From positions 1 through 34,929 of the forward strand of contig WAKM01000033.1 in the NCBI GenBank assembly GCA_015523335.1: a DNA stretch of 34,929 bases, in the 5' to 3' direction. Positions 15,045 through 23,439 of the stretch are shown piece by piece. How positions within the stretch are numbered: the first letter of the stretch is position 1; each line of letters starts with the position of its first letter. The position numbers and the translations under genes were made by a program. This stretch comes from Archaeoglobaceae archaeon (lineage in GTDB: Archaea; Halobacteriota; Archaeoglobi; Archaeoglobales; Archaeoglobaceae). The notes under the pieces are model-generated. The model saw only the letters and a program-made list of their open reading frames with translations. It made no database searches and was not told the DNA's origin.

Positions 15045-16718
15045 TTACCAGAACCAGAAAGCCATACCGCCTTCCATAACCTTTACATCCTTGAATCCGT
15101 AACCTTCGAGTATCCTCTGCGCATCGTATGCTCTGCTACCGATCTGACAGACGATAACGATCTCCTTGTCTCTCGGAATCTTGTCGATGTTTTCCCTTAG
15201 CTCTTCAAGCGGGATTCTCAGCAACCTCGGATCTTCGATCTTCTTGAACTTTCTGAACTCCTCATCGCTCCTTATGTCGAGCAGAACGATATCTTCACCC
15301 CTGTCAAGCTTATCCTTGACTTCGAAACTCGAAATCGTCTTGTATAATCCGTCCCTCTTGTTTCTCACAACATTCGCGGCATGGATTAATGTATCGATGG
15401 CAGTTGAGTATGGAGGAGCATAAGCCAAGTCGAAGTTGGCTAAGTCATCTATCGTAGCACCCATCTGAATTGCCGTGGCTACGATATCGATTCTCTTATC
15501 AACAACACCCCAACCAACCATCTGCGCTCCCAAAAGTTTGCCAGTCTTTGCATCTGCAATGAGCTTAATTCTTATCGGCTTCTGTCCGGGCATAAAGTGA
15601 GCCCTATCCGGACCGGGGCACAGAGCGGTGATGACATCGTATCCTAATTCCTTAGCTTGCTTCTCCGTTAAGCCAGTCCTCGCAACGTTCAAATCGAACA
15701 CCTTGAAGATCGTAGTTCCTATGACTCCGGGGAACGTCGATTTCCCACCAGTTACGTTGTCGCCTATCACTCTTCCATGTTTGTTGGCTGTAGAACCGAG
15801 TGGAATGAAAACGGGCTTGCCGGTAATCAGGTGGATATTCTCAACGCAATCTCCACCAGCGTATATGTTCTCATCGGATGTCTGTAGGTAACTATTTACC
15901 TTTATAGCTCCAGTTTCTCCAATTTCAAGTCCGCAGGCTTTAGCTAAGTCCACATTCGGTCTAACTCCGACCGCCATCAGAACCAAATTAGCTTCTATTT
16001 CCTTGGTTCCGTCAACCTTAACCCCGACAACACTTCCATCCTTCGCAATTATCTCGGTAACTCTGCTTCCGGTCAAAATCTTGACGCCCTTATCCGCTAA
16101 GTAGCTCTGAACGAGCATAGCCATTTCCTTGTCAAGTAAAGCCGGCAATACGTGATCTAAAAGCTCAACGATGGTAACCTCAACGTCCAAGTTCGATAGA
16201 GCTTCGGCTGTCTCCATTCCTATTAAACCGCCGCCTATTATGACAGCCTTCTCCAAAATCCCTTCGTCCCACATATCGAGGATCTTCTCGGCATCTTCCG
16301 GATCGAATAGGGTAACCACCCCCTCGGCGTCCGCATTGGGCAAATTCAGCCTTATTGGCTTTGCTCCTGTTGCGAGAACGAGATAATCGTATGGAATCTC
16401 ATCTTCGCTACCGTCTTTCTTAGTGATCTTAACGACCTTCTTTTCTCTATCAATTTCGGTGACTTTGGTTTCGGTCAGAATGTCGATATTCTTGATCTTT
16501 TTGAAGTATTGAACATCTCTAACTACTCCAGCCAAAGTTCTTCTCAGGTCATTAAGTTCGTTGACGATTCCGCCAACGTAATATGGCAAACCACACCTGC
16601 CTAAGGATGGATATCTGCCGGCATCTATAACGGTGATCTCAGCTTCCGGATCTCTTCTCCTCGCTCTGCAAGCGGCTTTAAGCCCACAAGCACCGCCACC
16701 AATGACTACGATTTTCAT
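15045..16718 (-). CDS. CoA-disulfide reductase-like NADH oxidase with C-terminal rhodanese domain
   Basis: A 557-aa flavoprotein of the pyridine nucleotide-disulfide family. It has an N-terminal FAD motif GGGACG, the single redox cysteine Cys42 in SLGRCGLPYYVGG typical of CoA-disulfide reductases and NADH oxidases, a second dinucleotide motif VIIGGGLIGMETAE, and the FAD-contact YAGGDCVEN. About 460-557 is a rhodanese domain with active-site loop VCQIGSRA. This architecture is known for enzymes reducing CoA disulfide, polysulfide or sulfur, so sulfur or thiol metabolism is likely; oxygen removal is an alternative. An ATG 54 nt upstream is in frame, but the TATA element at 16741-16752 is centred 28 nt before 16718, and MKIVVIGGG is the natural N-terminus. 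Confidence 0.88.
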   Translation of the reverse strand: MKIVVIGGGACGLKAACRARRRDPEAEITVIDAGRYPSLGRCGLPYYVGGIVNELNDLRRTLAGVVRDVQYFKKIKNIDILTETKVTEIDREKKVVKITKKDGSEDEIPYDYLVLATGAKPIRLNLPNADAEGVVTLFDPEDAEKILDMWDEGILEKAVIIGGGLIGMETAEALSNLDVEVTIVELLDHVLPALLDKEMAMLVQSYLADKGVKILTGSRVTEIIAKDGSVVGVKVDGTKEIEANLVLMAVGVRPNVDLAKACGLEIGETGAIKVNSYLQTSDENIYAGGDCVENIHLITGKPVFIPLGSTANKHGRVIGDNVTGGKSTFPGVIGTTIFKVFDLNVARTGLTEKQAKELGYDVITALCPGPDRAHFMPGQKPIRIKLIADAKTGKLLGAQMVGWGVVDKRIDIVATAIQMGATIDDLANFDLAYAPPYSTAIDTLIHAANVVRNKRDGLYKTISSFEVKDKLDRGEDIVLLDIRSDEEFRKFKKIEDPRLLRIPLEELRENIDKIPRDKEIVIVCQIGSRAYDAQRILEGYGFKDVKVMEGGMAFWFW

Positions 16719-16740
16719 GGGCTTGCGTTTGCGTTCAGTT

Positions 16741-16752
16741 AAATAAAATTTT
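16741..16752 (-). promoter_or_regulatory. TATA element for the CoA-disulfide reductase-like gene
   Basis: AAAATTTTATTT on the minus strand, centred about 28 nt before the ATG at 16718; it decides the start. Confidence 0.5.
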
Positions 16753-16775
16753 ATCTTTGGGATAGATTTCAAAAA

Positions 16776-16784
16776 GCTTTAACT
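16776..16784 (+). promoter_or_regulatory. TATA element for cofG-cofH
   Basis: GCTTTAACT centred about 27 nt before the GTG at 16807, supporting a leaderless GTG start. Confidence 0.4.
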
Positions 16785-16806
16785 GGACATATGTGAACAT
16801 CAGGCT

Positions 16807-17784
16807 GTGAATGTGGTTACGTTCTCAAGAAACGTGTTCATCCCCCTCACGAACGCCTGCAGGAATAGGTGTGCCTACTGTGGTTTTAGATCGGATGAGC
16901 ATAGGCTGATGATGCCGAATGATGTCCGTTCGCTATTGGCTAAAGCCAAGAATGCGAGTGAAGCTTTGTTCACGTTCGGCGAAAAGCCGGATGTTTATGA
17001 TGACATAAAACAAAAGCTCAAATCAATGGGCTACTCAAGCTTCTTGGAATACGTAAGAGATATGAACGAGTTAGCCGTGAGAATGGGTCTTCTCCCGCAC
17101 ACGAACGCTGGAGTTTTAAGTTACAACGAATTAAAGATGCTCAAACCTTGGAATGCGAGCATGGGTCTGATGCTTGAACAAGCAGTCGAGTTGGAATGCC
17201 ACGCTTTGAGCCCGGGAAAAAAGCCAGAAGTTAGGATAAAGACGATAAAGAACGCTGGAAAATTGCAGATTCCGTTCACTACCGGCATACTTGTCGGAAT
17301 CGGCGAAACCCACTACGATCGGATATACTCTCTTGAAGTTATTGCAGACATACACGAGAACTACGGGCACATTCAGGAGGTTATAATCCAAGGCTTCAGC
17401 CCCAAGAAAGGGACACCGATGGAAAACTGGAAACCGCCATCCAATGAAGAACTGCTGAGGGTCGTTAAAGATGCGAGAGGCATTCTGCCAAAAGATGTCC
17501 CGATCCAGATCCCACCGAATTTGGTCAGAGACGTATATCCATTCATTAAGGCTGGAGCGAGGGATTTGGGTGGAATTTCCGAAGTTACGCCGGATTACAT
17601 AAATCCAGAACATCCCTGGCCTTCTATAGACGAGCTTAAAGCGAGCTTAAGGGGTGAGTTTCTGCTGAGAGAGAGGTTGCCGATCTATCCGAAGTTCGTC
17701 AGGCTGGGATGGTTTAGCGATGAGATTTCGAGCCTGATTCGTAAGCTTGCAGATGAAGAGGGATTCAGATGCTCGAATATTTAG
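16807..17784 (+). CDS. cofG: FO synthase subunit 1 (CofG), radical SAM
   Basis: With CofH it makes FO, the deazaflavin core of coenzyme F420, by radical chemistry. The 325-aa protein has the radical-SAM cluster motif CRNRCAYC (Cys18, Cys22, Cys25) in the family N-terminus [10 protein letters not shown]. Further segments include [22 protein letters not shown] and [11 protein letters not shown]. The start is GTG; a second GTG two codons on is possible, but the promoter spacing favours the first. Its 3' end overlaps cofH by 16 nt in another frame, so the subunits are probably co-translated. Confidence 0.94.
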   Translation: MNVVTFSRNVFIPLTNACRNRCAYCGFRSDEHRLMMPNDVRSLLAKAKNASEALFTFGEKPDVYDDIKQKLKSMGYSSFLEYVRDMNELAVRMGLLPHTNAGVLSYNELKMLKPWNASMGLMLEQAVELECHALSPGKKPEVRIKTIKNAGKLQIPFTTGILVGIGETHYDRIYSLEVIADIHENYGHIQEVIIQGFSPKKGTPMENWKPPSNEELLRVVKDARGILPKDVPIQIPPNLVRDVYPFIKAGARDLGGISEVTPDYINPEHPWPSIDELKASLRGEFLLRERLPIYPKFVRLGWFSDEISSLIRKLADEEGFRCSNI

Positions 17785-18776
17785 AACTGCTCAACGATCC
17801 GTTCGAAACGTTTAAGATAGCCGATGAGCTTAGGGAGAAAGCCGTCGGAGATGTCGTGACGTTCGTAGTCAATAGAAACGTAAACTTCACGGATATATGC
17901 GTAAACAGATGCAAATTCTGTGCTTTCAGTAACAGGAAGAAGTTTCTACTTACGCTCGATGAAATAAAGAATAAGGTTAGAGAAGCAGTTGAATACGGTT
18001 GCACTGAGGTTTGCATCCAAGGTGGATTGCTTCCGAATGCCAAATTGGACTTCTACATCTCGATACTCGAAGCCGTTAGGGATGTTAGCGAAGACATACA
18101 CGTTCACGCATTTTCGCCCATGGAAGTCTATCACATGGCTAAGAACAGCAGTTTGAGCATCAAAGAAACTCTAAAAGAGCTTAAAAAAGTAGGATTGGAT
18201 TCAATGCCCGGCACAGCCGCTGAGATCTTAGACGACAACATAAGAAAGCAGATATGCCCAGATAAGATCACGACTTCTCAATGGATTGATATAGTAACCA
18301 CAGCACACAAACTCGGGATTCCAACAACGGCAACCATGATGTTCGGACATATAGAAAGCTGGAAGCATAGAATCAAGCATCTGCTGATCGTAAAGGAGAT
18401 TCAAAGAAAGACAGGAGGCTTCACGGAGTTCATCCCTCTCCCATTCATGACAAAGAACAACGAACTTGGCAAAATCGTTAAGGGAAGCTCGGGCTTTGAA
18501 GATCTGCTTGTAATCGCTATTTCGAGGATAATTTTATATCCTGAAATTAAGAACATTCAAGCTTCGTGGGTCAAGTTAGGCGTAAAGCTTGCTCAAGTGG
18601 CTTTACACGTCGGAGCGAACGATCTGGGTGGAACTTTGATGGAGGAGAACATTTCAAAAGCCGCTGGAGCTACGAGCGGGGAGTTTCTACCAAAAGAGGA
18701 GCTGATCAAAATCATTGAATCTGCTGGTAGGATTCCAAAGCAGAGGGATACCCTATACAACATCTTAAGCCCTTAA
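17769..18776 (+). CDS. cofH: FO synthase subunit 2 (CofH), radical SAM
   Basis: Second radical-SAM half of FO synthase; it joins tyrosine with the ribityl-diaminouracil. The 335-aa protein has CVNRCKFC (Cys44, Cys48, Cys51) after [26 protein letters not shown], and [13 protein letters not shown], all typical of CofH/MqnE-like enzymes. Adjacency to cofG settles the identity over menaquinone-pathway homologues. Its last 12 nt overlap the 3' end of the convergent cyclophilin-like gene. Confidence 0.94.
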   Translation: MLEYLELLNDPFETFKIADELREKAVGDVVTFVVNRNVNFTDICVNRCKFCAFSNRKKFLLTLDEIKNKVREAVEYGCTEVCIQGGLLPNAKLDFYISILEAVRDVSEDIHVHAFSPMEVYHMAKNSSLSIKETLKELKKVGLDSMPGTAAEILDDNIRKQICPDKITTSQWIDIVTTAHKLGIPTTATMMFGHIESWKHRIKHLLIVKEIQRKTGGFTEFIPLPFMTKNNELGKIVKGSSGFEDLLVIAISRIILYPEIKNIQASWVKLGVKLAQVALHVGANDLGGTLMEENISKAAGATSGEFLPKEELIKIIESAGRIPKQRDTLYNILSP

Positions 18777-19154
18777 AATCTCGATTTCATCTCCATCTTC
18801 AGCTTTCTTAAACTCTTCCAAATCTCCCAAAACTTTACCAATCACGTTTACCGCACTTGCCGGGCGGATTACATCATCATCGCTGATCGGAGTTTTGCCA
18901 AAGAATATGCATATAGCTCTGCCGGGAATCCAGTATGCCAAATCTCCCAATTCGACGATTTCTTTCGAGTTCTCTTCGATATCGATTTCAATGTCGGTTT
19001 CAAAATAAATCTCGTCACCCCACCTGTTAACAATTCCGCTAATTGGTAAAGCTTCGACTATTGCTTTAACCGTCTTCGGAGCCAAATTTTCGTATAACTT
19101 GGCTTTCCTCTCAATTACGCTATCCTTAGTTTTAATTCTTATCAGAACTTCCAT
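18765..19154 (-). CDS. Cyclophilin-like fold small protein
   Basis: A 129-aa cytoplasmic protein with features of the archaeal/bacterial cyclophilin-like family: a [18 protein letters not shown] segment, then [26 protein letters not shown], and a C-terminal [13 protein letters not shown]. Homologues adopt a cyclophilin-type beta barrel; true prolyl isomerase activity is doubtful since the catalytic residues of cyclophilins are not evident. A TATA-like CTTAAATGC lies about 22-24 nt upstream on the minus strand. It marks the last ordinary gene before the AT-rich patch. Confidence 0.75.
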   Translation of the reverse strand: MEVLIRIKTKDSVIERKAKLYENLAPKTVKAIVEALPISGIVNRWGDEIYFETDIEIDIEENSKEIVELGDLAYWIPGRAICIFFGKTPISDDDVIRPASAVNVIGKVLGDLEEFKKAEDGDEIEILRA

Positions 19155-19282
19155 GTTTGAGATTTTGCATTTAAGACCTTTAACATTTTTGAAAACAATT
19201 TGAACCTTGTTTAAGTGAATCGACTTGTTACAACAGAGAATTCAACAATCCAAGCCATGAGAATACTAATCAGGAAACTATA

Positions 19283-19540
19283 ATGAATAAAAAGGAATCT
19301 CTGTACTCTGCTGAGAGATATATCGCATATCTGGATTAAGAATGTGCTAGGGGCTTGAAGCTGATACTGAAGTTATCAGATTTCTTTTAAATAAATCTTT
19401 ACAACAGAATATATATCGCTTCTGGGAAAACAATTGATGGCATAATTAAAGATATGCTTACTGAAAGAGAAAAATTTAAAAAGAAAGTTGAGAATGACGA
19501 AGTATCGTCAAGTCTTGGTATAATAGATAAGAGGAAGTGA
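19283..19540 (+). pseudogene. Decayed small gene with two in-frame TAA codons
   Basis: One continuous frame from ATG 19283 to TGA 19540 (86 codons) reads like protein but is broken by TAA at codons 19 and 36. Readable pieces are MNKKESLYSAERYIAYLD, ECARGLKLILKLSDFF, and a longer tail containing SGKTIDGIIKDMLTEREKF and a lysine-rich end. The TGA lies 19 nt before the next gene, whose strong ribosome binding site follows directly. I infer a lost partner gene of the 391-aa membrane protein. It could instead be a small intact peptide starting at an inner codon, or chance. The family is not recognised. Confidence 0.4.
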
Positions 19541-19544
19541 GATT

Positions 19545-19552
19545 GGAGGAGG
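19545..19552 (+). promoter_or_regulatory. Strong ribosome binding site of the 391-aa membrane protein
   Basis: GGAGGAGG, 7 nt before the ATG at 19560. It makes the otherwise unrecognised gene likely to be translated. Confidence 0.6.
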
Positions 19553-19559
19553 TTATAGC

Positions 19560-20735
19560 ATGGTTCGATCTCTTTCAATTGTGTTGATAATCCTTAGTGT
19601 TCCTGTTGTGGCATTCTCTATCTATATTGTGGTTTCAGTTCACACAAAGGCAATGTCTCCAGAGCAAGGGCAGGTGTATGCTCAAATAAATATGGTTTTT
19701 TTAACACTTATGATTTTATTAATCTATTATCGGCAAACCCAAGTTCTATCAAATCAAGCGCAAATAATGGACAAGCAAACAAAATTACTGGAAGTTGATA
19801 AACTGCCTATGCTTATTTTCCAGAAAGTTGATTCCAGCCAAGATGGAGAAACCCAAGATAAAAATCAGGAGAACAACCTGAACAGCACAGAAAATCAAGA
19901 AAATGGCATCCTAGTTGGAAAACGCAATCTGGCGTTTAAGATAATTAATGTTTCAAAATACCCAGTTAAAGTTGAATATGTCAGTTTTAAGCCCGAAGAA
20001 GGCTATAATGAAATTATTGAAAAACAACATAAAGGAGGAAAAAATAGAGAACCACCACAAGCAGTACGTTTACGTGGCATATTTGGATCTAAGGGCAGAA
20101 TTATACCACCCAAACAGAAAATAAAAGTTCCAGATAAAAAGAATAGTGAAGCAGATATAGTAGTTCCAGGGATTTTAAGGATAAAGGCATCTAATGTGTT
20201 CTATCCGGATGATTTTACTCTCGAATATGAGTATGATACAAGTTCTGGAAGATTTTGGTTGAGTGAAAAAAGTTTCAAAATTGGTTTTAAAGGGAGGAAT
20301 AACATGAGAGCCAATACAGAATATTTTTATGAATTCGCAAATAAATTTACACCATATCTAACAATCTATTCAGCTGTGATGACTATATCCATAGCACTCA
20401 TAGCATTTTCAAATAGATTGGCAGAGATTACTACTCTCAAAAACTGGGTGTTTGTTTTCATAGGAATCTTGTTTGGGTTATCTGGATTTTCAACAGTAAT
20501 AGGACTAATATTACATATATGGTCAGAAATCAAACTTTTCAAACCTCTAAGAGAGAATCTTGTAAGATTTTTCGTTTTCTTAGCGATTCTTCTTCCTTCT
20601 GTTGGGCTAATTTTATTTTTCTTACTTTTATTTCGTTCTTGTAAAATTTCTTTAGGCTTCTTTTTTTCCTATATATACTATTTCACCTTTATATTCTACC
20701 ATGTTCATATAAAACATATTCTGAATCAGCACTAA
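19560..20735 (+). CDS. Unrecognised membrane protein in AT-rich patch
   Basis: A 391-aa protein I do not recognise. Two hydrophobic N-terminal segments (about 5-27 and 44-60) lead into a Gln/Lys-rich helical linker. A soluble region follows (about 80-250) with beta-type sequence and an Asn/Gln/Glu-rich low-complexity stretch near 95-115. Three or four hydrophobic segments end the protein (about 262-282, 290-318, 332-356, 360-383). It uses A/T-ending codons much more than its neighbours, as expected for a transferred gene. It is preceded by a decayed reading frame and ends about 185 nt before the 3' end of tRNA-Leu. A mobile-element or defence origin is possible; nothing in the sequence names a function. 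Confidence 0.6.
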   Translation: MVRSLSIVLIILSVPVVAFSIYIVVSVHTKAMSPEQGQVYAQINMVFLTLMILLIYYRQTQVLSNQAQIMDKQTKLLEVDKLPMLIFQKVDSSQDGETQDKNQENNLNSTENQENGILVGKRNLAFKIINVSKYPVKVEYVSFKPEEGYNEIIEKQHKGGKNREPPQAVRLRGIFGSKGRIIPPKQKIKVPDKKNSEADIVVPGILRIKASNVFYPDDFTLEYEYDTSSGRFWLSEKSFKIGFKGRNNMRANTEYFYEFANKFTPYLTIYSAVMTISIALIAFSNRLAEITTLKNWVFVFIGILFGLSGFSTVIGLILHIWSEIKLFKPLRENLVRFFVFLAILLPSVGLILFFLLLFRSCKISLGFFFSYIYYFTFIFYHVHIKHILNQH

Positions 20736-20920
20736 TAAAGAAGTTTTCAGCCAAAAACAGCAAGAAAAGGGTTGATTTGCATATCAGAATTTCAAGGGAG
20801 AATTATATATTTTTGAAAGAAAAATTTCAGAAATTGCTTTTATGAGTTATTAAATGATAAATTACTAAGCTCTTTTAGAACAGGGAACAAGAAAACATCC
20901 AAATTCTTAAAATAAAACCA
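20736..20920. other. AT-rich gap without genes
   Basis: About 185 bases between the membrane protein stop and the 3' end of tRNA-Leu. I see no credible ORF, RNA or repeat here. Confidence 0.5.
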
Positions 20921-21005
20921 TGCGGGGGGTGGGATTTGAACCCACGAACCCCTACGGGACGGGACCCTCAATCCCGCGCCTTTGTCCTGACTCGGCAACC
21001 CCCGC
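20921..21005 (-). tRNA. tRNA-Leu (GAG)
   Basis: Class II tRNA on the minus strand with acceptor stem GCGGGGG / CCCCCGC and discriminator A at 20921. The anticodon stem is CGGGA/TCCCG around loop TTGAGGG, anticodon GAG. A long variable arm CCCGTAGGGG and T-arm GTGGG TTCAAAT CCCAC complete it. No intron and no encoded CCA. It lies downstream of moaB and has its own TATA. Confidence 0.96.
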
Positions 21006-21025
21006 TCGATCCAATGTTACCTCTT

Positions 21026-21038
21026 GGGATATATGATA
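21026..21038 (-). promoter_or_regulatory. TATA element for tRNA-Leu
   Basis: TATCATATATCCC on the minus strand, centred about 28 nt before the tRNA 5' end, in the short gap after moaB. Confidence 0.5.
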
Positions 21039-21046
21039 CTTATGGT

Positions 21047-21559
21047 TTACCTTAGACCCTTGGCATGACTAACCGCATGTCTTAGCAGTGGTTTGATGAG
21101 TTTGATTCCCAGCTCAACCGCCTTTTTCGATCCGGGGAGACAGAATATAATCTTGCCACGTGAAACTCCCGCGAAGGTTCTCGTAAGAATTGCGGATTCC
21201 CCTATTTCCTCGTAGCTCAGCATTCTGAATATCTCACCGAAACCTTCGATCTCCTTTTCAACCAGCATCCTTACGGCTTCAATCGTTACGTCCTTCGGCG
21301 ATATTCCCGTTCCTCCCGTGGTTATTATCACATCCACATCTCGGTGAATAAGATCCATGATCGTAGAAATTATTTTTGACCTATCGTCCGGAATTAGTCT
21401 ATACTCCACGCAGTTCAACTCTTTTGCAAGCAACCTGCCTGATTCGTCATCTTCCGGAATGTTCTCAACGCCGGTAACATCTCCGAATCTGCTCCACCTC
21501 GAAGTTGAAACCGTCACAACACCAACCCTAACCTCCACATCCGCCTCGTGCTCGTGCAT
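21047..21559 (-). CDS. moaB: Molybdopterin biosynthesis protein MoaB/MogA family
   Basis: Adenylates molybdopterin during molybdenum or tungsten cofactor assembly. The 170-aa protein has the family core VGVVTVSTSRW, the TTGGTGIS loop, DVTIEAV and a late LPGS motif. The frame is open further upstream (to 21643) but runs into FEN-1. I chose the ATG at 21559 because GAGGTG (21566-21571) lies 6 nt upstream and overlaps the FEN-1 stop; the ATG at 21565 has no spacing. It is co-transcribed with FEN-1, with no obvious functional link. Confidence 0.88.
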   Translation of the reverse strand: MHEHEADVEVRVGVVTVSTSRWSRFGDVTGVENIPEDDESGRLLAKELNCVEYRLIPDDRSKIISTIMDLIHRDVDVIITTGGTGISPKDVTIEAVRMLVEKEIEGFGEIFRMLSYEEIGESAILTRTFAGVSRGKIIFCLPGSKKAVELGIKLIKPLLRHAVSHAKGLR

Positions 21560-21565
21560 ACGCAT

Positions 21566-21571
21566 CACCTC
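21566..21571 (-). promoter_or_regulatory. Ribosome binding site deciding the moaB start
   Basis: GAGGTG on the minus strand overlapping the FEN-1 stop codon, 6 nt before the ATG at 21559. Confidence 0.6.
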
Positions 21572-22595
21572 AACCGAACCACCTTTCCAATGTCTGCTGA
21601 CTCGCTTTAAGCCCGGATCGAAGCTTCTCAATTGCCTTCTCAACCCTATCCCTGCTGAAATCGTGCTCTTCGCAAAGAAACTCTATTATTCCGTCTTCAT
21701 CCGGCTTTCCAAACTTTATCTCGTAATCATCCGTCACCGGAGGATTCAGAAAGAACTCGCGGATTTCCTCTATCGGCTCCTTCGGCTGAACCTTAAGAAC
21801 CCTCAGAACCTTAAATATGTCGCCGTAGTTCTTTATATATTTATAGGCTTTCTTGATACCTATCCCCTCGACTCCTTCGTTGTAGTCCGTTCCGATCAGA
21901 AGGGCTATATCGATAAGCTGTTCCCTCGTTATGCCCAACTTTCGAAGGTTTCTCTCAAGCTCTATTATTTCCGGCTTTATCTCGACGTAAACCTTTTTGC
22001 CCGGCAACTTTCTCTTTCCGGTTATCGCCAAATTTCTCGCCAGCTTCGGGCTTCCGAAGAGGAGGGAATCGTAATCTTGGCTTCCGGTATAATTCACATC
22101 ACCCTTCTTAGCCATGTATGCCGCCTGAGCTTCTCCTTCTGAAGGAGCCTGAACTATAGGAATCCCCATGAGCTTAAGAAGTGTTTTGGCGGATTCTATT
22201 ATGTATTCGTCCACACTCGCGGAAGCTTGGGCGTATTTCCTCGCCTCTTCAATCATCCCGAGCTCGAGCGCTTTCTTCCATTTTATTTCAGCCTCCTCCC
22301 TAATCCTTTTTCTCTCCTCTATCTCCGCTCTCTTAAATTCGGGCGGTTTTCCGTCGAAAACGAATATCGGCTTAATTCCGATCTCGACCATATTCGAAAC
22401 TCTGTAGAGGATTCCGGATAAGTGAGAGGTGATCCTACCCTGAGAATCCTTAAGAGGAGTTCCATCTGGCTGTCTTATCGTTGCTATAAATTGGTAGAGA
22501 GTGTTGAGAGCATCCACCGCAATCTTCTTTCCGGAGAAGTATTCAACTTCGACAACTTCTCTCTCGGTAAGCAACTCGCCTATATCCGCACCCAT
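21570..22595 (-). CDS. fen: Flap endonuclease 1 (FEN-1)
   Basis: Cuts 5' flaps in Okazaki-fragment maturation and repair. The 341-aa protein has the N-nuclease domain with metal ligand Asp28 (AVDALNTLY), [11 protein letters not shown], the internal nuclease motif with [13 protein letters not shown] and [11 protein letters not shown], and the helix-hairpin-helix [20 protein letters not shown]. It ends in a PCNA-interacting QQTLERWF (333-340). Length matches archaeal FEN-1. A TATA-like GGTATTTTTG about 27 nt upstream suggests a leaderless start. RfcL, another PCNA partner, lies at the right end of the window. Confidence 0.97.
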   Translation of the reverse strand: MGADIGELLTEREVVEVEYFSGKKIAVDALNTLYQFIATIRQPDGTPLKDSQGRITSHLSGILYRVSNMVEIGIKPIFVFDGKPPEFKRAEIEERKRIREEAEIKWKKALELGMIEEARKYAQASASVDEYIIESAKTLLKLMGIPIVQAPSEGEAQAAYMAKKGDVNYTGSQDYDSLLFGSPKLARNLAITGKRKLPGKKVYVEIKPEIIELERNLRKLGITREQLIDIALLIGTDYNEGVEGIGIKKAYKYIKNYGDIFKVLRVLKVQPKEPIEEIREFFLNPPVTDDYEIKFGKPDEDGIIEFLCEEHDFSRDRVEKAIEKLRSGLKASQQTLERWFG

Positions 22596-22661
22596 ATTTG
22601 TATTGTATAATCAATAACAAAAATACCTTTGGTTTTCGATCCGTTCGGGTTCGTAAGCTGA

Positions 22662-22670
22662 GGTTAAAAA
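22662..22670 (+). promoter_or_regulatory. TATA element for the deoxyribosyltransferase/QueF-like fusion
   Basis: GGTTAAAAA centred 26 nt before the ATG at 22692. It supports the first of two nearby in-frame ATGs and a leaderless mRNA. Confidence 0.45.
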
Positions 22671-22691
22671 CTAAAATCGAACCAGCCAACG

Positions 22692-23414
22692 ATGTCTATG
22701 AAGGTAGTAGTCTGCGGATCCGTCGGATACGGCGGAATCGAAGAGATCAGAAGAATTCAGCGATTTCTTAAGGAGAGGGGTTACGATGTCTTGGATCAGT
22801 TAAAGCTGGATTACAGCGATATCGACGATTTCAGGGATAAACCAGAACTTTGGAGCGAAATAGTTCGAAACGACCTCGAATTCTGCGAGAAAGCGGATGC
22901 GATAGTTCTAATAGCAACAAACCCGAGCTTCGGGGCGATGGCTGAAATCGTCATTTCTTCGCTTAAAGGTAAGCCCGTCGTAGCTTACTGCCCGAAAGCG
23001 GTGAAATCTCCTTGGCCTCTTTACTTTGCAACATCGATAGCCAAGAACGATGAAGAGTTGATAAGAGCGCTGGAATCGATAAAATCTAAGAGGATAAGGA
23101 CGATTCCGAACGTATACGGAAAGCACGAGGCTGAATTCGTTTACGAAAACTTCACATGCATATGTCCTGTTACCGGAAGGAGGGACTATGCGGTGATCAG
23201 GATAAGATATAAGCCGGGGGATAGGCTAATAGAATACGAATCTCTCGACGAATATTTCAGAGACTTCGAAGATAAGGTGATGCACCACGAAGCTGTAGTC
23301 GAAAAGGTGTTCAACGATCTCCTAAGCGAACTAAAGCCCGAGAAGTTGGAGGTTATCGCAGAGTTCGAGGAGAGGAGCGGGGTTAAGGCGGTAGTCAGAC
23401 GCTCGACAGGTTGA
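22692..23414 (+). CDS. Nucleoside deoxyribosyltransferase-like domain fused to QueF-like domain
   Basis: A 240-aa two-domain protein. Residues 1-135 look like the nucleoside 2-deoxyribosyltransferase fold, with VVCGSVGYGG, KADAIVLIATNPSFGAMAEI (candidate nucleophile Glu85) and KPVVAYCP. Residues about 148-236 look like QueF, the preQ0 nitrile reductase family, and its archaeal amidinotransferase relative QueF-L that makes archaeosine in tRNA. They include ENFTCICPVTGRRDYA with the catalytic cysteine (Cys158) and aspartate (Asp165) at the family spacing, and a HHE (198-200) at the substrate-contact place. I infer a role in 7-deazaguanine tRNA modification, with the first domain acting on a base or nucleoside. 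It is followed 25 nt later by an HD hydrolase. Confidence 0.75.
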   Translation: MSMKVVVCGSVGYGGIEEIRRIQRFLKERGYDVLDQLKLDYSDIDDFRDKPELWSEIVRNDLEFCEKADAIVLIATNPSFGAMAEIVISSLKGKPVVAYCPKAVKSPWPLYFATSIAKNDEELIRALESIKSKRIRTIPNVYGKHEAEFVYENFTCICPVTGRRDYAVIRIRYKPGDRLIEYESLDEYFRDFEDKVMHHEAVVEKVFNDLLSELKPEKLEVIAEFEERSGVKAVVRRSTG

Positions 23415-23439
23415 AATTCCCGATGAAATACTCTGTTCG

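Noticed and set aside
19198-19206. Nine-base match to the T-loop of tRNA-Leu as an att site
   Set aside because: Too short to call as an attachment site; a match of this length in the patch is expected by chance fairly often. Kept only as a hint within the patch finding.
23415-23439. Frameshift joining the QueF-like fusion to the HD hydrolase
   Set aside because: The fusion ends with its expected domain and the HD frame has an upstream stop; both proteins are complete, so two genes.
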